Made by a program: the position numbers and the translations under genes. Of a stretch of 64,000 nucleotides of DNA, positions 35,731 to 47,519 are shown piece by piece. Position 1 is the stretch's first letter; each line of letters opens with the position of its first letter. The notes beneath the pieces are model-generated. The model saw only the letters and a list, made by a program, of their open reading frames with translations. It did not search any database and was not told the origin of the DNA. The stretch is from Allium sativum (lineage: Eukaryota; Streptophyta; Magnoliopsida; Asparagales; Amaryllidaceae), in NCBI GenBank assembly GCA_030737875.1, contig CM060910.1, positions 611,395,303 through 611,459,302 on the forward strand, given 5' to 3'.

Positions 35731-36313
35731 GCTTTAGACGTCTCCTTTATCGGTTGTCTAGTGCTTATCTTATCCTTAGTATGTCCTCTCATTAGTACCT
35801 TTGACCTTTAGATAGGGTAAACCTATGGTTGAAACATGTGTTTGAGACATGTTATGGTTGATGGATGCAAGTGGATGCAAGTGTTTGCTAGTGGTTGCTC
35901 GTGGATGCATGTACACACACTCTAGGCACTAGATCGGCTCAATCACTTCATATTGCATATTGCATAAAATTGTATGTAGGAAGCTATATTTATGGATGTA
36001 TAATGATTGTGTTATCATATGGATGATGCATTTTGGTGAATGATTGTGCACTCATATAGATATTGTATGTGTCGATAGGGTTCTCTCGCATACATAATGG
36101 ATGCATGGCACTATCATGGTTTGCATATGTTCATACATTAGATAGGGAACATATACACACACTTTTTGCATATGCTCATACATCATTAGAAACTGTTTAA
36201 GGACAATGGATTCCCGTGGTTGATGGTTTGAGTAGATGGTTGTTTGGATGGTAGGATATGCATTCTCCTTAGCTTAGAGATTTCGGGGACGAAATCCTTT
36301 AAGGAGGGGAGAA
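35731..36313 (+). other. Element C 3' untranslated region and polypurine tract
   Basis: Non-coding, matching 43679-44150 of B. It ends with AAGGAGGGGAGAA (36301-36313), the polypurine tract next to the 3' LTR. Confidence 0.85.
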
Positions 36314-39300
36314 TGTAAAACCCTGAATTTTAGTTAATGCTAAAATTCACTAATTGCAAGATAAATAATCTCAGATGTGAGAACTGGGGGAAACGGGCTG
36401 CGTCATTGCGTTCGTCTCGGAAAAATACACAGAATAGAGTCCGAAATTTTGTAAATCGGAGTCCGTATGGCCCAGTTAAGGCCCAATGAAGTTTGCAGAA
36501 AAATTAAAGCTAAAAACAGATTTAAAAATTCAAATTCAGTTTTCAAAATCGAACCAGCGGGGCCAGGCGGGAAAATTCCCGCCCTAACCATGTCGACAGG
36601 GCTGTCGACAGGCCTGTCGACAGGGGGGGTCGACTTGCCTGTCGACACGGCGTGTCGAGCCAGAGGGCTTGGGTGCACCAGATTTGGTTTTCTGGCTAGG
36701 GCTGGGCTGGGTTCTAGAGATTTCCTAAATCTAACGGACCTAATCTAACCTAGGGTTAATCTAAGGGCCTAAAACACTACCTAATCCTATAAATAAGACC
36801 CCAACCCTACCCTAATTCATTCATAATTAGATCTTGTAACTAAACTATGGCAAAATGAAACTTGATCATGGCCTCCACAAATCAATGAAGAGAGTTGCAA
36901 GCTAATCAATCTATAATCAACATCTTCTTCAACTAAAGCAACTAATTCCACTTCATAAGTTTGCTAATCTTGGTTTTGGTGAGTTTCTATCACTTTGATG
37001 ATCAATTGCTAAATTAAGTAGATTAGATATGATGAGATCTATGGTCTTGCATGAGGATTAATGGGTTTTCAAGTCATATGATATGATGTGAATATGCTAA
37101 TCTATGTTTAATATTAATCCTATGTTTATGCATGTTGAATATGTGAGTTTATGCATGTTGAATATGTGAGTTATGCATGTTGAATATGTGAGTTTATGCA
37201 TGTTGAATATGTGAGTTTATGCATGTTGAATATGTGAGTTTATGCAAGTTGGATATGTGGGTTTATGCAAGTTAAGTGGTGGGTTTATGCATAATAAGTA
37301 ATTGATTTTATGCATGCTAAGTAGGTGGTTTTATGCATGCTAAGTGTTTGGTATTATGCATAAATCATGACATGCAAGTTTACCCTTTTAAATGTGATGC
37401 ATACATATGCAATATGGCACCTTTATATGCTATGAATATATATATATATATGCATGGTTACCCTCCTTTAAGATGCAAGTCATATATGCAAGTTCAACAT
37501 GTTATACAAGTTATGTGTATGCTTATATGCAAGCTCAACATGTTATGTAAGTTATGTGCATGTTGTTATGCAAATTCATATGCAAGTTATGTGTATGACG
37601 TTATGCAAGTTATGTGCATGATGTTATGTAAGTTATGTGTATGTTGATATGCAAGTTATGTTTATAATATTATGCAAGTTATGTGTATGATGTTATGCAA
37701 GTTAACATGTAACATGTTGTGCAAGTTCACACCTTTAAGACACATGCAAGTTCACCTTTGTATAACCTATGAACACTTATGCAAGTTGCCTTTATACATG
37801 ACATATGTATGTTCATGCAAGTTGGGTTATTTAGTAATGCTAGTTGGGTTAATGTCATGATGTAAGTGGACACCTTTTAACCCATGTTAATGCTAATGTA
37901 TGCTAAATGAAACCCATGTTAATTGTGAAAGAATCTTCTCTTGGAAATATGTCGTGTTAGCATAAGTACGTGGGGAAACGATGGGGTTAATAGACATGTT
38001 AATGAAATGGTGTGAAATGGTTATGATTAAGCATACCATAAAATGAATAAGCATAAGTGGGAATTTACCTATTGAGTTAGGTCTACCCCATGGGAATTTA
38101 CCTATTGAGTTAGGTCTACCCATGTTATGAAAAACTTGATATTAATTAGGGATAATTAATATGGGGGTGATTAATTAGGTGTAATTAATCAACTAAGACA
38201 CGAGGTTGGACCCTTTTGTAGCGGAAGTCTGCCCGGAACCGACCGGCCATCCAGCAGCTACAAATGATTGGCCCAATGTGAGAGGTCTTAGTCATAAATT
38301 AAATACATGATTAAAGTAAAGACACGAGGTTAGACCCTTTTGATGACAGAAGTCTGCCCGGAACCAACCGGCATATCCAGCAGTCATAAAAGACGGTCTA
38401 ATGTGAGAGGTCTTTATGAGGTCATGATCTTAATTAATGAATTAAGAAACACTTAACCATATTAGCATGTAGTGGGACATGAGGGGTTAAGTGGGTGCCT
38501 TGGGTGGCATGAGGAGGCTAGTGGGTTGCCTTGGGTGGCAATAGAAAAATACGATTAGAATACTTAACCAAAGTGAAACATGTAATTAAACATGATTAAA
38601 GGGTTAAGTAAGTGCCATGGGTGGCATGTGAAAATACGATTAGAATACTTAACCAAAGTGGAACATGTAATTAAACATGATTAAAGGGTTAAGTAAGTGC
38701 CATGGGTGGCATGTGAAAATCTAGTGGGTACCTTGTATGACAATTAGAATATGATTAAAGGACTTAACCAAAATTTATAACATGTAAGGGGACATGGTTA
38801 AAGGGTTAAGTGGGATTCACTAGAAATAACAAGCTTAGGTGGTAGCTTGTGGGGGCCCATTTCAACCAATATCCCAAACGTATCTTTGTGGGCTCGACTC
38901 TAGTCGAGTGACGGGACATGCATATTGGGCTTGACTATAAGAGGCCAAACCGGGTTAGCGGTGGCAACGCGGGACCAACGGGTTTCATATGCGTGTGTGG
39001 ACCCGGGCTGGTTGATAAGTCGTTGTTGCATCGTGTAGATATAAAGCCGTGCACCGTTGATATTATCAGGTGGCCACGTTGGGGAATGATACACCCCATC
39101 GTGGGACCAGCACGGGTATCTACGTAGGGGAGCCGATCGCTTGGGGAGTAGTGGGTACACCTATGTAGTCAGATAGGGGTACACGAAACTACTAAATTAC
39201 TAAGTACACTTAGGGGGATCAACCTTTAAGTAGGAATGACTGGTGTGGTGCAATATAGTAATGATCCTTGGGTGGGTGGATGCGTCTTTACGGTTATCTT

Positions 39301-39834
39301 AGTTTATCCTAAGTATACCTAGTTGCTTAGTGTAGCCATTCATCCCCAGACGTTACCGTATATCAAGCTTATGTCTTCTCTGGTTACTTTAATGATTGTA
39401 TTGTTAAAGTTATAGGACTCACTCAGACTTATGTCTGACCCCGTTGTTTCTATCTTTTTTTTTCCAACCCTCAGGTTATCAGAGTGGGCCCAGTACAAGT
39501 GGGCTTTGATCAGGCTGCTTTATTCTCTTTTGGAGCTTGGACCATAGGTGTAGAGCTCATCTTACCCTTTCTTTTATGGCTATCAGTTCGTGTATTGGGA
39601 TTATGTACTTTTATTTATCAGGATGGATATTTTGTACTTGACTCTTATTATGGTTTTGTGATGTAACCAAACATGTTTTACTTTCCGCTGCAATGAAATA
39701 ATGTTTTCAAAAGTTTCAAGTATTACTTATATCTGTCTTGTTGTAATTTTTCTGTTCTATATTCACTTAAAAATACTCCACCGATGTTATGGCATTCCCG
39801 TTGAGAGTGACCATAGCGGGAGTGGGGTGTTAGA
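36314..39834 (+). repeat. 3' LTR of element C (3521 bp)
   Basis: Nearly identical to 28608-32126. Visible differences: TGTAAAACCCT at the start, one extra 26-bp minisatellite unit, about 11 fewer TA units, one fewer GTCGAC, a small insertion near 36702-36715, TTAGA at the end, and a modest number of single-base changes. Stem-loop modules are at 38193-38291 and 38317-38416, the TATA box at 36788-36795, the palindrome at 36566-36583. Confidence 0.95.
38193..38416 (+). other. Tandem stem-loop modules, element C 3' LTR
   Basis: Same as 30484-30707. In copy 1 the outer stem is complete (CTAAGAC with GTCTTAG), whereas the 5' LTR has one mismatch there. Confidence 0.75.
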
Positions 39835-39839
39835 GGTTA

Positions 39840-40763
39840 GCTATGACCCACATCCCTATGGGGGCTACCTTTGAGAGGCTAGTTGACATGGCGCTTATGC
39901 ATGAAGAAGAGAAGGGCGCCAATGCTAATAAGGCACCCGAGAAGGAAGGGGATCAAAAGAAGCCGCAACAGCAACAACAGAACAAGAAAGGTGGCAAAGG
40001 CAACAATGGTAAGGGAAAGAAAAGATGCATTAACTGTGGGACACCAGGCCATCTAAGAAAAGATTGTAGGAAGAAAAAGAAGACTAGTTGTTTCCACTGT
40101 GGCGAGGCAGGACATCTTATTAAGGACTGCCCAAAGAAAGGGCAGAGGGCAGGGTCTACCTCGGGAGGACAGGTGCAGGCTCTTATGGCACCAGGGCAGG
40201 CAAGGGGACAAGTTCAGGCTCTCGTGGTCCCACCGCTGCAAGAACGAGGTAGAGCAATTTCCGTTGAAAGTTTAGTTTTTCTATTTGATCATCATGTCCG
40301 TACTTTATTCGATTATGGAGCATCACATTCGTTTATCTCTACATCATTAGTTGAAACACTGTACCTAGATACTAGTCTAGTTATGGATCCCTTAGTAGTC
40401 TCAAATCCTATTGGTGGTTCGGCTCATCTTTCTATGATTTGTCGGGATTTGAGAGTGTTTATCTTGGGCATTGAGTTTGAATGCAACGCCTTTGTTCTTG
40501 GATTCATGGGCTATGGTTTAATTCTAGGTACGGATTGGCTGACTAGATATGGGGCCATCCTAGATTGTGAAAGAAGGGTAGTTAGATTGTTGACTCGTTG
40601 TGGGAAGACCCTTGATATTTCTTGTGACCCTAGAGGTCCATTAATGCTTAGCTACCTAGAATCCCTTGATGCATCCGATGATGATTTACATTCTGTTCCC
40701 ATAGTCCGTGAATATGTTGATGTCTTCGATGAGGTGAGGGGTTTACCCCCAAACGTGAGATAG
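39840..40763 (+). pseudogene. Element B gag C-terminus and protease
   Basis: Continuation of B gag after element [20 protein letters not shown], Gln/Lys-rich linker, CCHC knuckles CINCGTPGHLRKDC and [14 protein letters not shown], then the protease region. The protease active site reads FDYGASHSF, with Tyr for the Ser or Thr next to the catalytic Asp, so activity is doubtful. A one-base deletion near 40750 ends the frame at LPPNVR; RT continues in another frame. Confidence 0.92.
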
Positions 40764-43678
40764 ACTTTCGAATATATCTAGTAGATAATGCAAAGCCAGT
40801 TGCATTACCAGTGCGCCACATGGCTCCAAGAGAGAGAAGAGAACTCAGTAAGCAAGTGAAGGAATTGCTTGAGAAGGGGTTTATCAGACGTAGTATATCG
40901 GAGTGGGGTGCTCCAGTAGTATTTGCCACGAAGGCAGATGGGTCCGTTAGACTTTGTGTGGACTATAGAGAACTTAATAAGCTTACTAAGAAGAATAGAC
41001 ACCCATTGCCGAGGATTGACGATCTCTTCGATCAGTTAGTTGGCGCCTCAGTGTTTTCGCAGTTGGACTTAGCCACGGGTTTCCATCAGTTGAGAGTGGC
41101 TGAGGATAGCATAGACAAGACCGCCTTTAAGACTCCAGACGGTTTCTTCGAGTGGTTTGTGATGCCCTTCGGTTTGACAAACGCCCCTGCATACTTTGTT
41201 GACTTGATGAGCAGGGTGTTTAGGGAGTACCTTAATAAATTTGTGTTAGTCTTTGTGGACGACATCTTGATCTTTTCTAAGAACGAGGAAGAGCATGCCC
41301 TACATCTTAGGGAAGTGTTGGAGACTTTTCGAGCGTATAGCCTTAAAGCTAAATTTTCTAAATGTCACTTTTGAAGGAAGGAAGTGCGATTCTTAGGGCA
41401 CGTGGTTTCCAAAGATGGGATAGCCGTGGATCCCGCAAAGGCAGTGGCCATCCAAGATTGGAAGGTCCCTAAAAATGCTACTGAGGTGAGAAGTTTCTTA
41501 GGGTTGGCTGGCTACTATAGGAAGTTTATCAAAGACTTCGCAAAAATATCAGCCCCATTAACACGCTTGACGAAGAAGAACTTAGTTTTCACATGGGACG
41601 TAGATTGTGATGATGCGTTCCAATGTCTCAAGAGAGCTTTGACCATAGCCCCAGTCTTAGTGTTGCCAGATGGGAGTAAGCCATTTACCGTTTATACCGA
41701 TGCTTGAAGGACAGGACTAGGCGCAGTTTTAATGCAAGAGGGAAGGGTAATAGCCTATGGTGGAAGGCAGTTGAGAGTGCATGAGAGAAATTACCCTACA
41801 CATGACCTAGAGTTGGCCGCTATTGTTTTCGCACTTAAGTCTTGGCGTCATTATCTTCTTGGCGAGAAATTCAAATTATTCACTGACCACAAATCGCTAA
41901 AATACTTATTCTCTTAGAAGGACTTGAACTTAAGGCAACAAAGGTGGATGGAATTCTTAGCATCCTACGACTTCGAGATAGCATATACCCCTGGCAAGGG
42001 TAACGTGGTGGCGGATGCCTTAAGTAGAAAAAGGTTGTCCTTGAGTCCGTTGTTTGTTGAGTGGCGAAGCTTAGAGTTCATCTCTACATTTGACTTTAAA
42101 CCTTCCGTTGACTTTGTACCCAGCTTGCTAGCATCCTTAGAGGTCAGACCTACGCTTTTGGGATGGATTGGAGAGGCACAACGAGATGACCCACAGTTGG
42201 TTGAGTTAGTAGAGAAGCTCAAAGGAGGGGAGTCATCGAGCCATCTCAGTAGGTATACTCTAGATGATAAGGGTTGGTTACGTAGGGACGGTAGACTTTG
42301 TGTACCACGGGACGAGAATTTAAGGAAGACCATTCTTGATGATGCACATCGTTCGAAGATGACTATCCGTCCCGGCGGGGACAAGATGTACATGAGACGA
42401 GTTTACTTTTGGGCCGGTATGAAGAGGAACGTGGCTGAGTTTGTCGCGAGATGCTTGGTGTGCCAACAAGTAAAAGCAGGGCAAAAGAAGCCTCGTGGAT
42501 TGCTTCACCCATTGGAGGTCCCACAATGGAAGTGGGAAAGTGTTTCGATGGACTTTGTTGACGGGTTACCAAGATCGAGGAAGGGTAATACGGGGATTTG
42601 GATCGTGGTAGACAGACTTACCAAGAGCGCCCATTTCGTTCCCGTGAAGAGTAAGAGGACTGCTCCATGGTTAGCCTCCGTATACATTCGAGAAATAGTT
42701 CGTTTGCACGGTGTTCCTTCTAGCATAATGAGCGACCGCGATCCTATCTTCACTAGCGAATTTTGGAAGAGCTTGCAAGAGGCGGTAGGGACTTAGTTAT
42801 GTTTAAGCATCGCATATCATCCTCAGATGGACGGCCAAACCGAGAGGGTGAATCGTATTCTAGAGGACCTATTGAGGTTGTGTGTCTTAGATTTCGGAGG
42901 TACATGGGAGGAACATCTTCCGTTGGTAGAGTTCGCATATAATAACAGCTTTCAGTCTAGCATTGGCATGGCACCGTTCAGGGCTCTTTATGGACGGCCG
43001 TGTCGTTCGCCTACATATTGGTGGGAGTCTACAGATAAGATCTTACTTGGGCCCGATATGATTAGAGAGACTTCGGAAAAGATCGATTTGATTCGAAGGA
43101 GGATGAAGACGGCGCAAGATAGGCAGAAATCTTATGCGGACAAGAGGAGGACAGATCTTGAGTTTGATATTAGGAACATGGTCTTTGTCAAGGTGTCTCC
43201 ATTACGGAACGTCGTTCGCTTTGGGTCTGTTGGGAAGTTAGCACCAAGGTTCGTAGGGTCGTTTTCTATTAAGGAGAGGATTGGGCAGATGACGTATAGC
43301 GTGGAGTTGCCCGAGAGACTTAGTGGTGTACACGACGTATTCCATGTATCACATTTGAGGAAGTGCTTGCACGAGACCGTGGAAGTGGTAGAGCCGAGCT
43401 TGCTTAGAGAGGTGGAGATAGAGCGTGATGCGACGATTCGACGAGCTTCTACGTGCATTCTTGGGTCGGAGATTAAGAAGTTGAGGAATCGAGAGGTCAA
43501 GCTAGTCAAACTGCAATGGGGAGATGATGAGAGCAACGCTACTTGGGAGACGAAAGAGAAGATGCGTTCATTATACCCTTTTCTTTTCGAGGGTATGTCT
43601 TTTAATTTCTCCTTTATCGCTTACCTTATACTTATCTTATCTTTAGTATGTCCTCTCGCTAGTACCTTTGACCTTTAG
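40764..43678 (+). pseudogene. Element B RT, RNase H, integrase and chromodomain, four in-frame stops
   Basis: One frame carries the complete pol remainder: RT with SQLDLATGF and [10 protein letters not shown], RNase H ([21 protein letters not shown]), integrase finger ([19 protein letters not shown]), core ([15 protein letters not shown]) and chromodomain ([19 protein letters not shown]). The second His of the finger is changed to Arg. Stops at 41372-41374, 41705-41707, 41915-41917 and 42794-42796 replace Trp, Cys, Gln and Gln of sister A. Apart from these the sequence is well conserved, so decay is mostly by point mutation. Confidence 0.92.
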
Positions 43679-44150
43679 ATAGGGTAGTCCTATGGTTGAA
43701 ACATGTGTTTGAGACATGTTATGCATGATGGATGCATGTGGATGCAAGTGTTTGCTAGTGGTTGCTCGTGGATGCATATACGCACACATTAGGCACTAGA
43801 TCGGCTCAGTCACTTCATATTGCATATAAATGTGTGTGCATATTTAAGCTAATGGATGTATAATGGTTGTGCTATCATATGGATGTTGCATTTTGGTGAA
43901 TGGTTGTGCACACATGTAGAAATAATATGTATCGATAAGGAGGTCAACTAAATCAGTAGACCGCCTGATTTTGCATTAGATAAGGAACATATACACACAC
44001 TTCTTGAATATGTTCATATAGCATTAGGAATTTTATAAGGACAATGGATGCCTGTGTTTGATGGTTGAGTAGATGGTTGTTTGGATGGTAGGATATGCAT
44101 TCTTCTTAACTTGGAGATTTCGGGGGCGAAATCCTTTAAGGAGGGGAGAA
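43679..44150 (+). other. Element B 3' untranslated region and polypurine tract
   Basis: Non-coding, ending AAGGAGGGGAGAA (44138-44150) just before the 3' LTR. It matches the 3' region of C. Confidence 0.88.
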
Positions 44151-44383
44151 TGTAACACCCGTATTTCTATTAACACTAATGTTCACAAATTAAAGAATAA
44201 CTAATCTTAGACTTGAGAATTAAGGGAAACGGGTTGTGCCATTGTGTTCGTCTCAGAAATCTGGTTGAGATGGAGTCTGAGTTTGCGTGAATTGGACTTC
44301 TATGAAGAAGTTATGGCCATCGGAAGTTTCAGAAAATTCAAAACAGATTTCAGAAAATTCAAATTTCGGAGTCAGACAGGCTA

Positions 44384-44401
44384 GGCGGGAAAATTCCCGC
44401 C
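44384..44401 (+). promoter_or_regulatory. Palindromic double E2F-like site, element B 3' LTR
   Basis: GGCGGGAAAATTCCCGCC, 212 bp upstream of the TATA box. The 5' LTR version (24929-24946) reads GGCAGGAAAATTTCCGCC, two transitions away. Confidence 0.65.
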
Positions 44402-45787
44402 AGGGCCAGGTCGACCATAGGGTCGACCTGGGGGTCGTCTTGCCCTGACTAGGTCGACCATACGGTCGACCTGGGGGTCGACCTGCCCCCCTGGCAGATT
44501 TGTTTTATGACCTGTTGATGACTAGATACTGACTTATTAGGGTTTCTGATATGCTCTAATTGGCTGGGAATAATTTTGGGTTGATCGGACGGCTTAAATT
44601 AATTCAAAACTCTATAAAAAGACCTATGGACTCAAACCCTAAAAAAAACAAAATTAGATTCATGGCCTTCATGCCGTCACCTAGCAACTCAGTATAGCTT
44701 CCACCAATTAGAGAGGAAGAAAGCTAATCTAATTCAATTCTTTTCAACTTAAACAACGAATCTTCTTCAAGGGAAAGCTATTGCAACTTCAGAACTCAGA
44801 ATTCAGAACTCAAGACCTTCTTTGAGTTGTGAGTTCGATAATTTTAATAAAATAATTAGCAAATTAATTGGATTGAGTTATGATGTGGATTATTTGGATA
44901 TGATGTGAATTATTCATGTAGTAAAATTGTGATGTTTATGTTGTAAATTCTATGATGCTATCTTGTAAAGTTGTGATCGTCTATGTTGTTGTTCTATGAT
45001 TGGCTTATGTATAATCGAATCACCATGTTGTTCATATGCTAGTTTGGGTATGATGATTCATATGTATAACCTTATATGCTTCATGACATCTATTTTAGAT
45101 CTAAAGTTAGGCTATGAGATGTGTGAGTTATATGCCAAATTCTACATGCTAGTTTACATGTTTAGATGTAAGTTCATACCATTGTTATGTTGTAGAAATC
45201 ACATATGCAAGTTTATATGAATACATGTGTTTGAATATGAATCATGTTATGCAAGTTTGTGGTTACTGCCTATGCAAGTTTACACCTTTAGATGTAGATC
45301 TATGACAAACATGATTTATGTAAGTTTGTGACCAATATCCCAACAAGTTCACACCTTTAGATTTGGGTATATGACATATGTTGTTTATGCAAGTTATAAC
45401 TTTGGCCTATGCAAGTTTTAGATGTACAACATCATTCACACATGCAAGTTCACCCCATATGTTTAGATCTATTTTTAATTATATGTATGTTGTGATGTTT
45501 TCTCTTTATTCCATGAGTTAGACTATTCGAGTCTAACGTATATTTTACGTTAAACGAACAAACGTACAACATGGGGTAAGGGGATAATATTAAAAGATTT
45601 AATAAGCATAGATGCCTTGAAAGGCATAAAATAAATTTGTGATGAAAATTGGTATGATTTTATATACCATAAATAGATGGACATAATTGAGTCAATTATG
45701 GCCATAGTTAAATTTGGAATTAATTGATAATTTGAATAGGGAAAGTAATTCAAATTGGGGAATGATTAATTAGGAGTAATTAATTGT

Positions 45788-46009
45788 CTAAGACACGAGG
45801 TTAGGCTCTTTTGTGGTGTAAGACTGCCCGGACCCGCCCGGCAAATCCAGCTGCCACAAATGCCAGTCTAATGTGGGAGGTCTTAGGCATAAATTAAATA
45901 TGTAACAATTGTAAAGACACGAGGTTAGGCTCTTTTGTGGTGTAAGACTACCCGGACCCGCCCGGCAAATCCAGCTGCCACAAATGCCAGTCTAATGTGA
46001 GAGGTCTTT
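45788..46009 (+). other. Tandem stem-loop modules, element B 3' LTR
   Basis: Copy 1: CTAAGAC with GTCTTAG, TTAG with CTAA, TTTGTGG with CCACAAA. Copy 2: AAAGAC with GTCTTT and the same inner stems. Confidence 0.72.
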
Positions 46010-47310
46010 GTGAGGTTACGGTCTTAATGAATTAAGAAACACTTAACCAGATAAACATGTAGTAGGACATGAGGGGGTTAAGTGGGTGCCTTGGGTGGCA
46101 TGTGGAATCTAGTAGGTGCCTTGGGTGGCATTTGAAATACGATCAGAAATACTTAACCAAAATTGAAACATGTAATTGAAACATGAATAAAAAGAGGGCT
46201 AAGTGGGATGTACTAGAGGGGACCAAGCTTAGGTGGATAGCTTGTGTCATGCATGGGGGCCCGTTTCAACCAGTAACCCATACGTATCTTTGTGGGCTCG
46301 ACCCAAGTCGAGGGCGGGACACGCATACTAGGCTTGACTGTAAGAGGCCAAATCGGGTTAGCGGTGGCAACGCAAGTCCAACGGGTTCATATCCATGTGT
46401 GGACCCAGACTGGTAGGTAAGACGTTGTTGCATCGTGTAGGTATAAGCAATGCATTATTTGTGGTATCGGGTTGCCACTTTGGGGAGTGATACACCCCAC
46501 TATGGGGCCAACACGTGTATCTACGAGTTAGGGAGCCGATCGCTTGGGGGTAGTGGGTACACCTAGTGGAGATAGGGGCAGGCGACACCTATGAAGGCAG
46601 CTAGGGGTGCACGAAACTACCATTATCATTATTGAAGTCTGTAGATGGGATCAACCTTAGGGCGATTAGTGGTGGTGCAGTATAGCAATTATCTTATAGT
46701 GTTGGTGTAGTTTAGTAATTATCTTATAGTGTCTTAGGTGCACTTTAACAATATCGTTGTTCATCTTGTTTCCTTGTTTACTCTGCCATACTCAATGGTT
46801 CATGGTCATTTCATGATTTTCCAACTTATGCCTTAGCCTGGTTACTTTGGTAATTATATTGTTAAAGTTATCGCACTCGCCAGACTTTATGTCTGACCCC
46901 CTTTGTTTCCTCCTCTTTTCTTCCTCCCCCCCCCCCCCCAAGGTGCTCAGGTTGGAACTAGCACCAGTGGAGCTTGATTTTGGACAGCTATATCTCTGCT
47001 TTTAGAAGATTGCTTGGATCGCTGAAGTAAAGTTCAGCCTCTTTTATTTATGGCTATTTTGTATTGGGGATTATGTCTTTCAATTTATGTACTTTGATTT
47101 GGTCAAGATGGATATTATGTACTTTGACTATGGTTTTTGATGATGTAATCAAACTTATGTATTTTCCGCTGCAATGAAATAAAGTTTTAAAGTTTATTAC
47201 TGTTTATATCTATCTTGTTGTTAAGTTTCTGTTCTATACACACTTAAAATGCTCCATGAAAGTTAATGCATTCCCTTTGTGAGTGACATTAATGGACGTG
47301 GGGTGTTATA

Positions 47311-47519
47311 ATCATAGACATCAGTCAAAAGCTGATATGGTAAAATACTTATTACAATAGTTAATTAATTAATTTATGATGTCTTAAAGCTGCTTTGACA
47401 TCGTCTTTTAACTGATGTAAAAAAGAGGTACTTTAGACATCACCGACAAAGACATTGCTCCGGAAAAACGAGGACATCGTTTTTTAGCTGATGTCTATGT
47501 GACTTTTTCTTGTATTGTG
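47311..47519. mobile_element. Right end of a small CACTA-like element
   Basis: After the target duplication of B the sequence is rich in GACATC and its complement, in subterminal-repeat style (TAGACATCAG, AGCTGATGTCTATG). It ends GACTTTTTCTTGTATTGTG. Read outward this is CACAATACAAGAAAAAGTC, close to the plant CACTA terminus CACTACAAGAAAAA. No coding sequence lies inside; it is a non-autonomous element. Confidence 0.65.

Larger units (their letters stand above)
28608..39834 (+). mobile_element. Element C: Ty3/gypsy, Tekay/Del type, inserted in element B gag
   Basis: LTRs at 28608-32126 and 36314-39834 are flanked by a perfect 5-bp target duplication GGTTA (28603-28607 and 39835-39839). Primer site, gag, remnants of pol and a polypurine tract (36301-36313) are in order. 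The LTRs are nearly identical, differing mainly in repeat copy number, yet the coding region has lost RNase H, parts of integrase and several frames. It is the youngest large insertion in the nest. Confidence 0.95.
24694..47310 (+). mobile_element. Element B: Ty3/gypsy, Tekay/Del type, hosting element C
   Basis: LTRs at 24694-27841 and 44151-47310 are flanked by a perfect 5-bp target duplication ATCAT (24689-24693 and 47311-47315). The interior has an initiator-Met primer site (27844), gag from 28044, and a polypurine tract (44138-44150). Gag is interrupted after residues HGL by element C and resumes at 39835-39840. The coding region has one frameshift and six in-frame stops. B inserted into a small CACTA-like element. 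Confidence 0.95.
44151..47310 (+). repeat. 3' LTR of element B (3160 bp)
   Basis: Pairs with 24694-27841. It keeps the intact 18-bp palindrome (44384-44401), five GTCGAC sites (44410-44482), TATAAAAA at 44613-44620, stem-loop modules at 45788-45886 and 45912-46009, and AATAAA at 47178-47183. It ends GTTATA, one change from the usual GTTACA. Confidence 0.93.
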
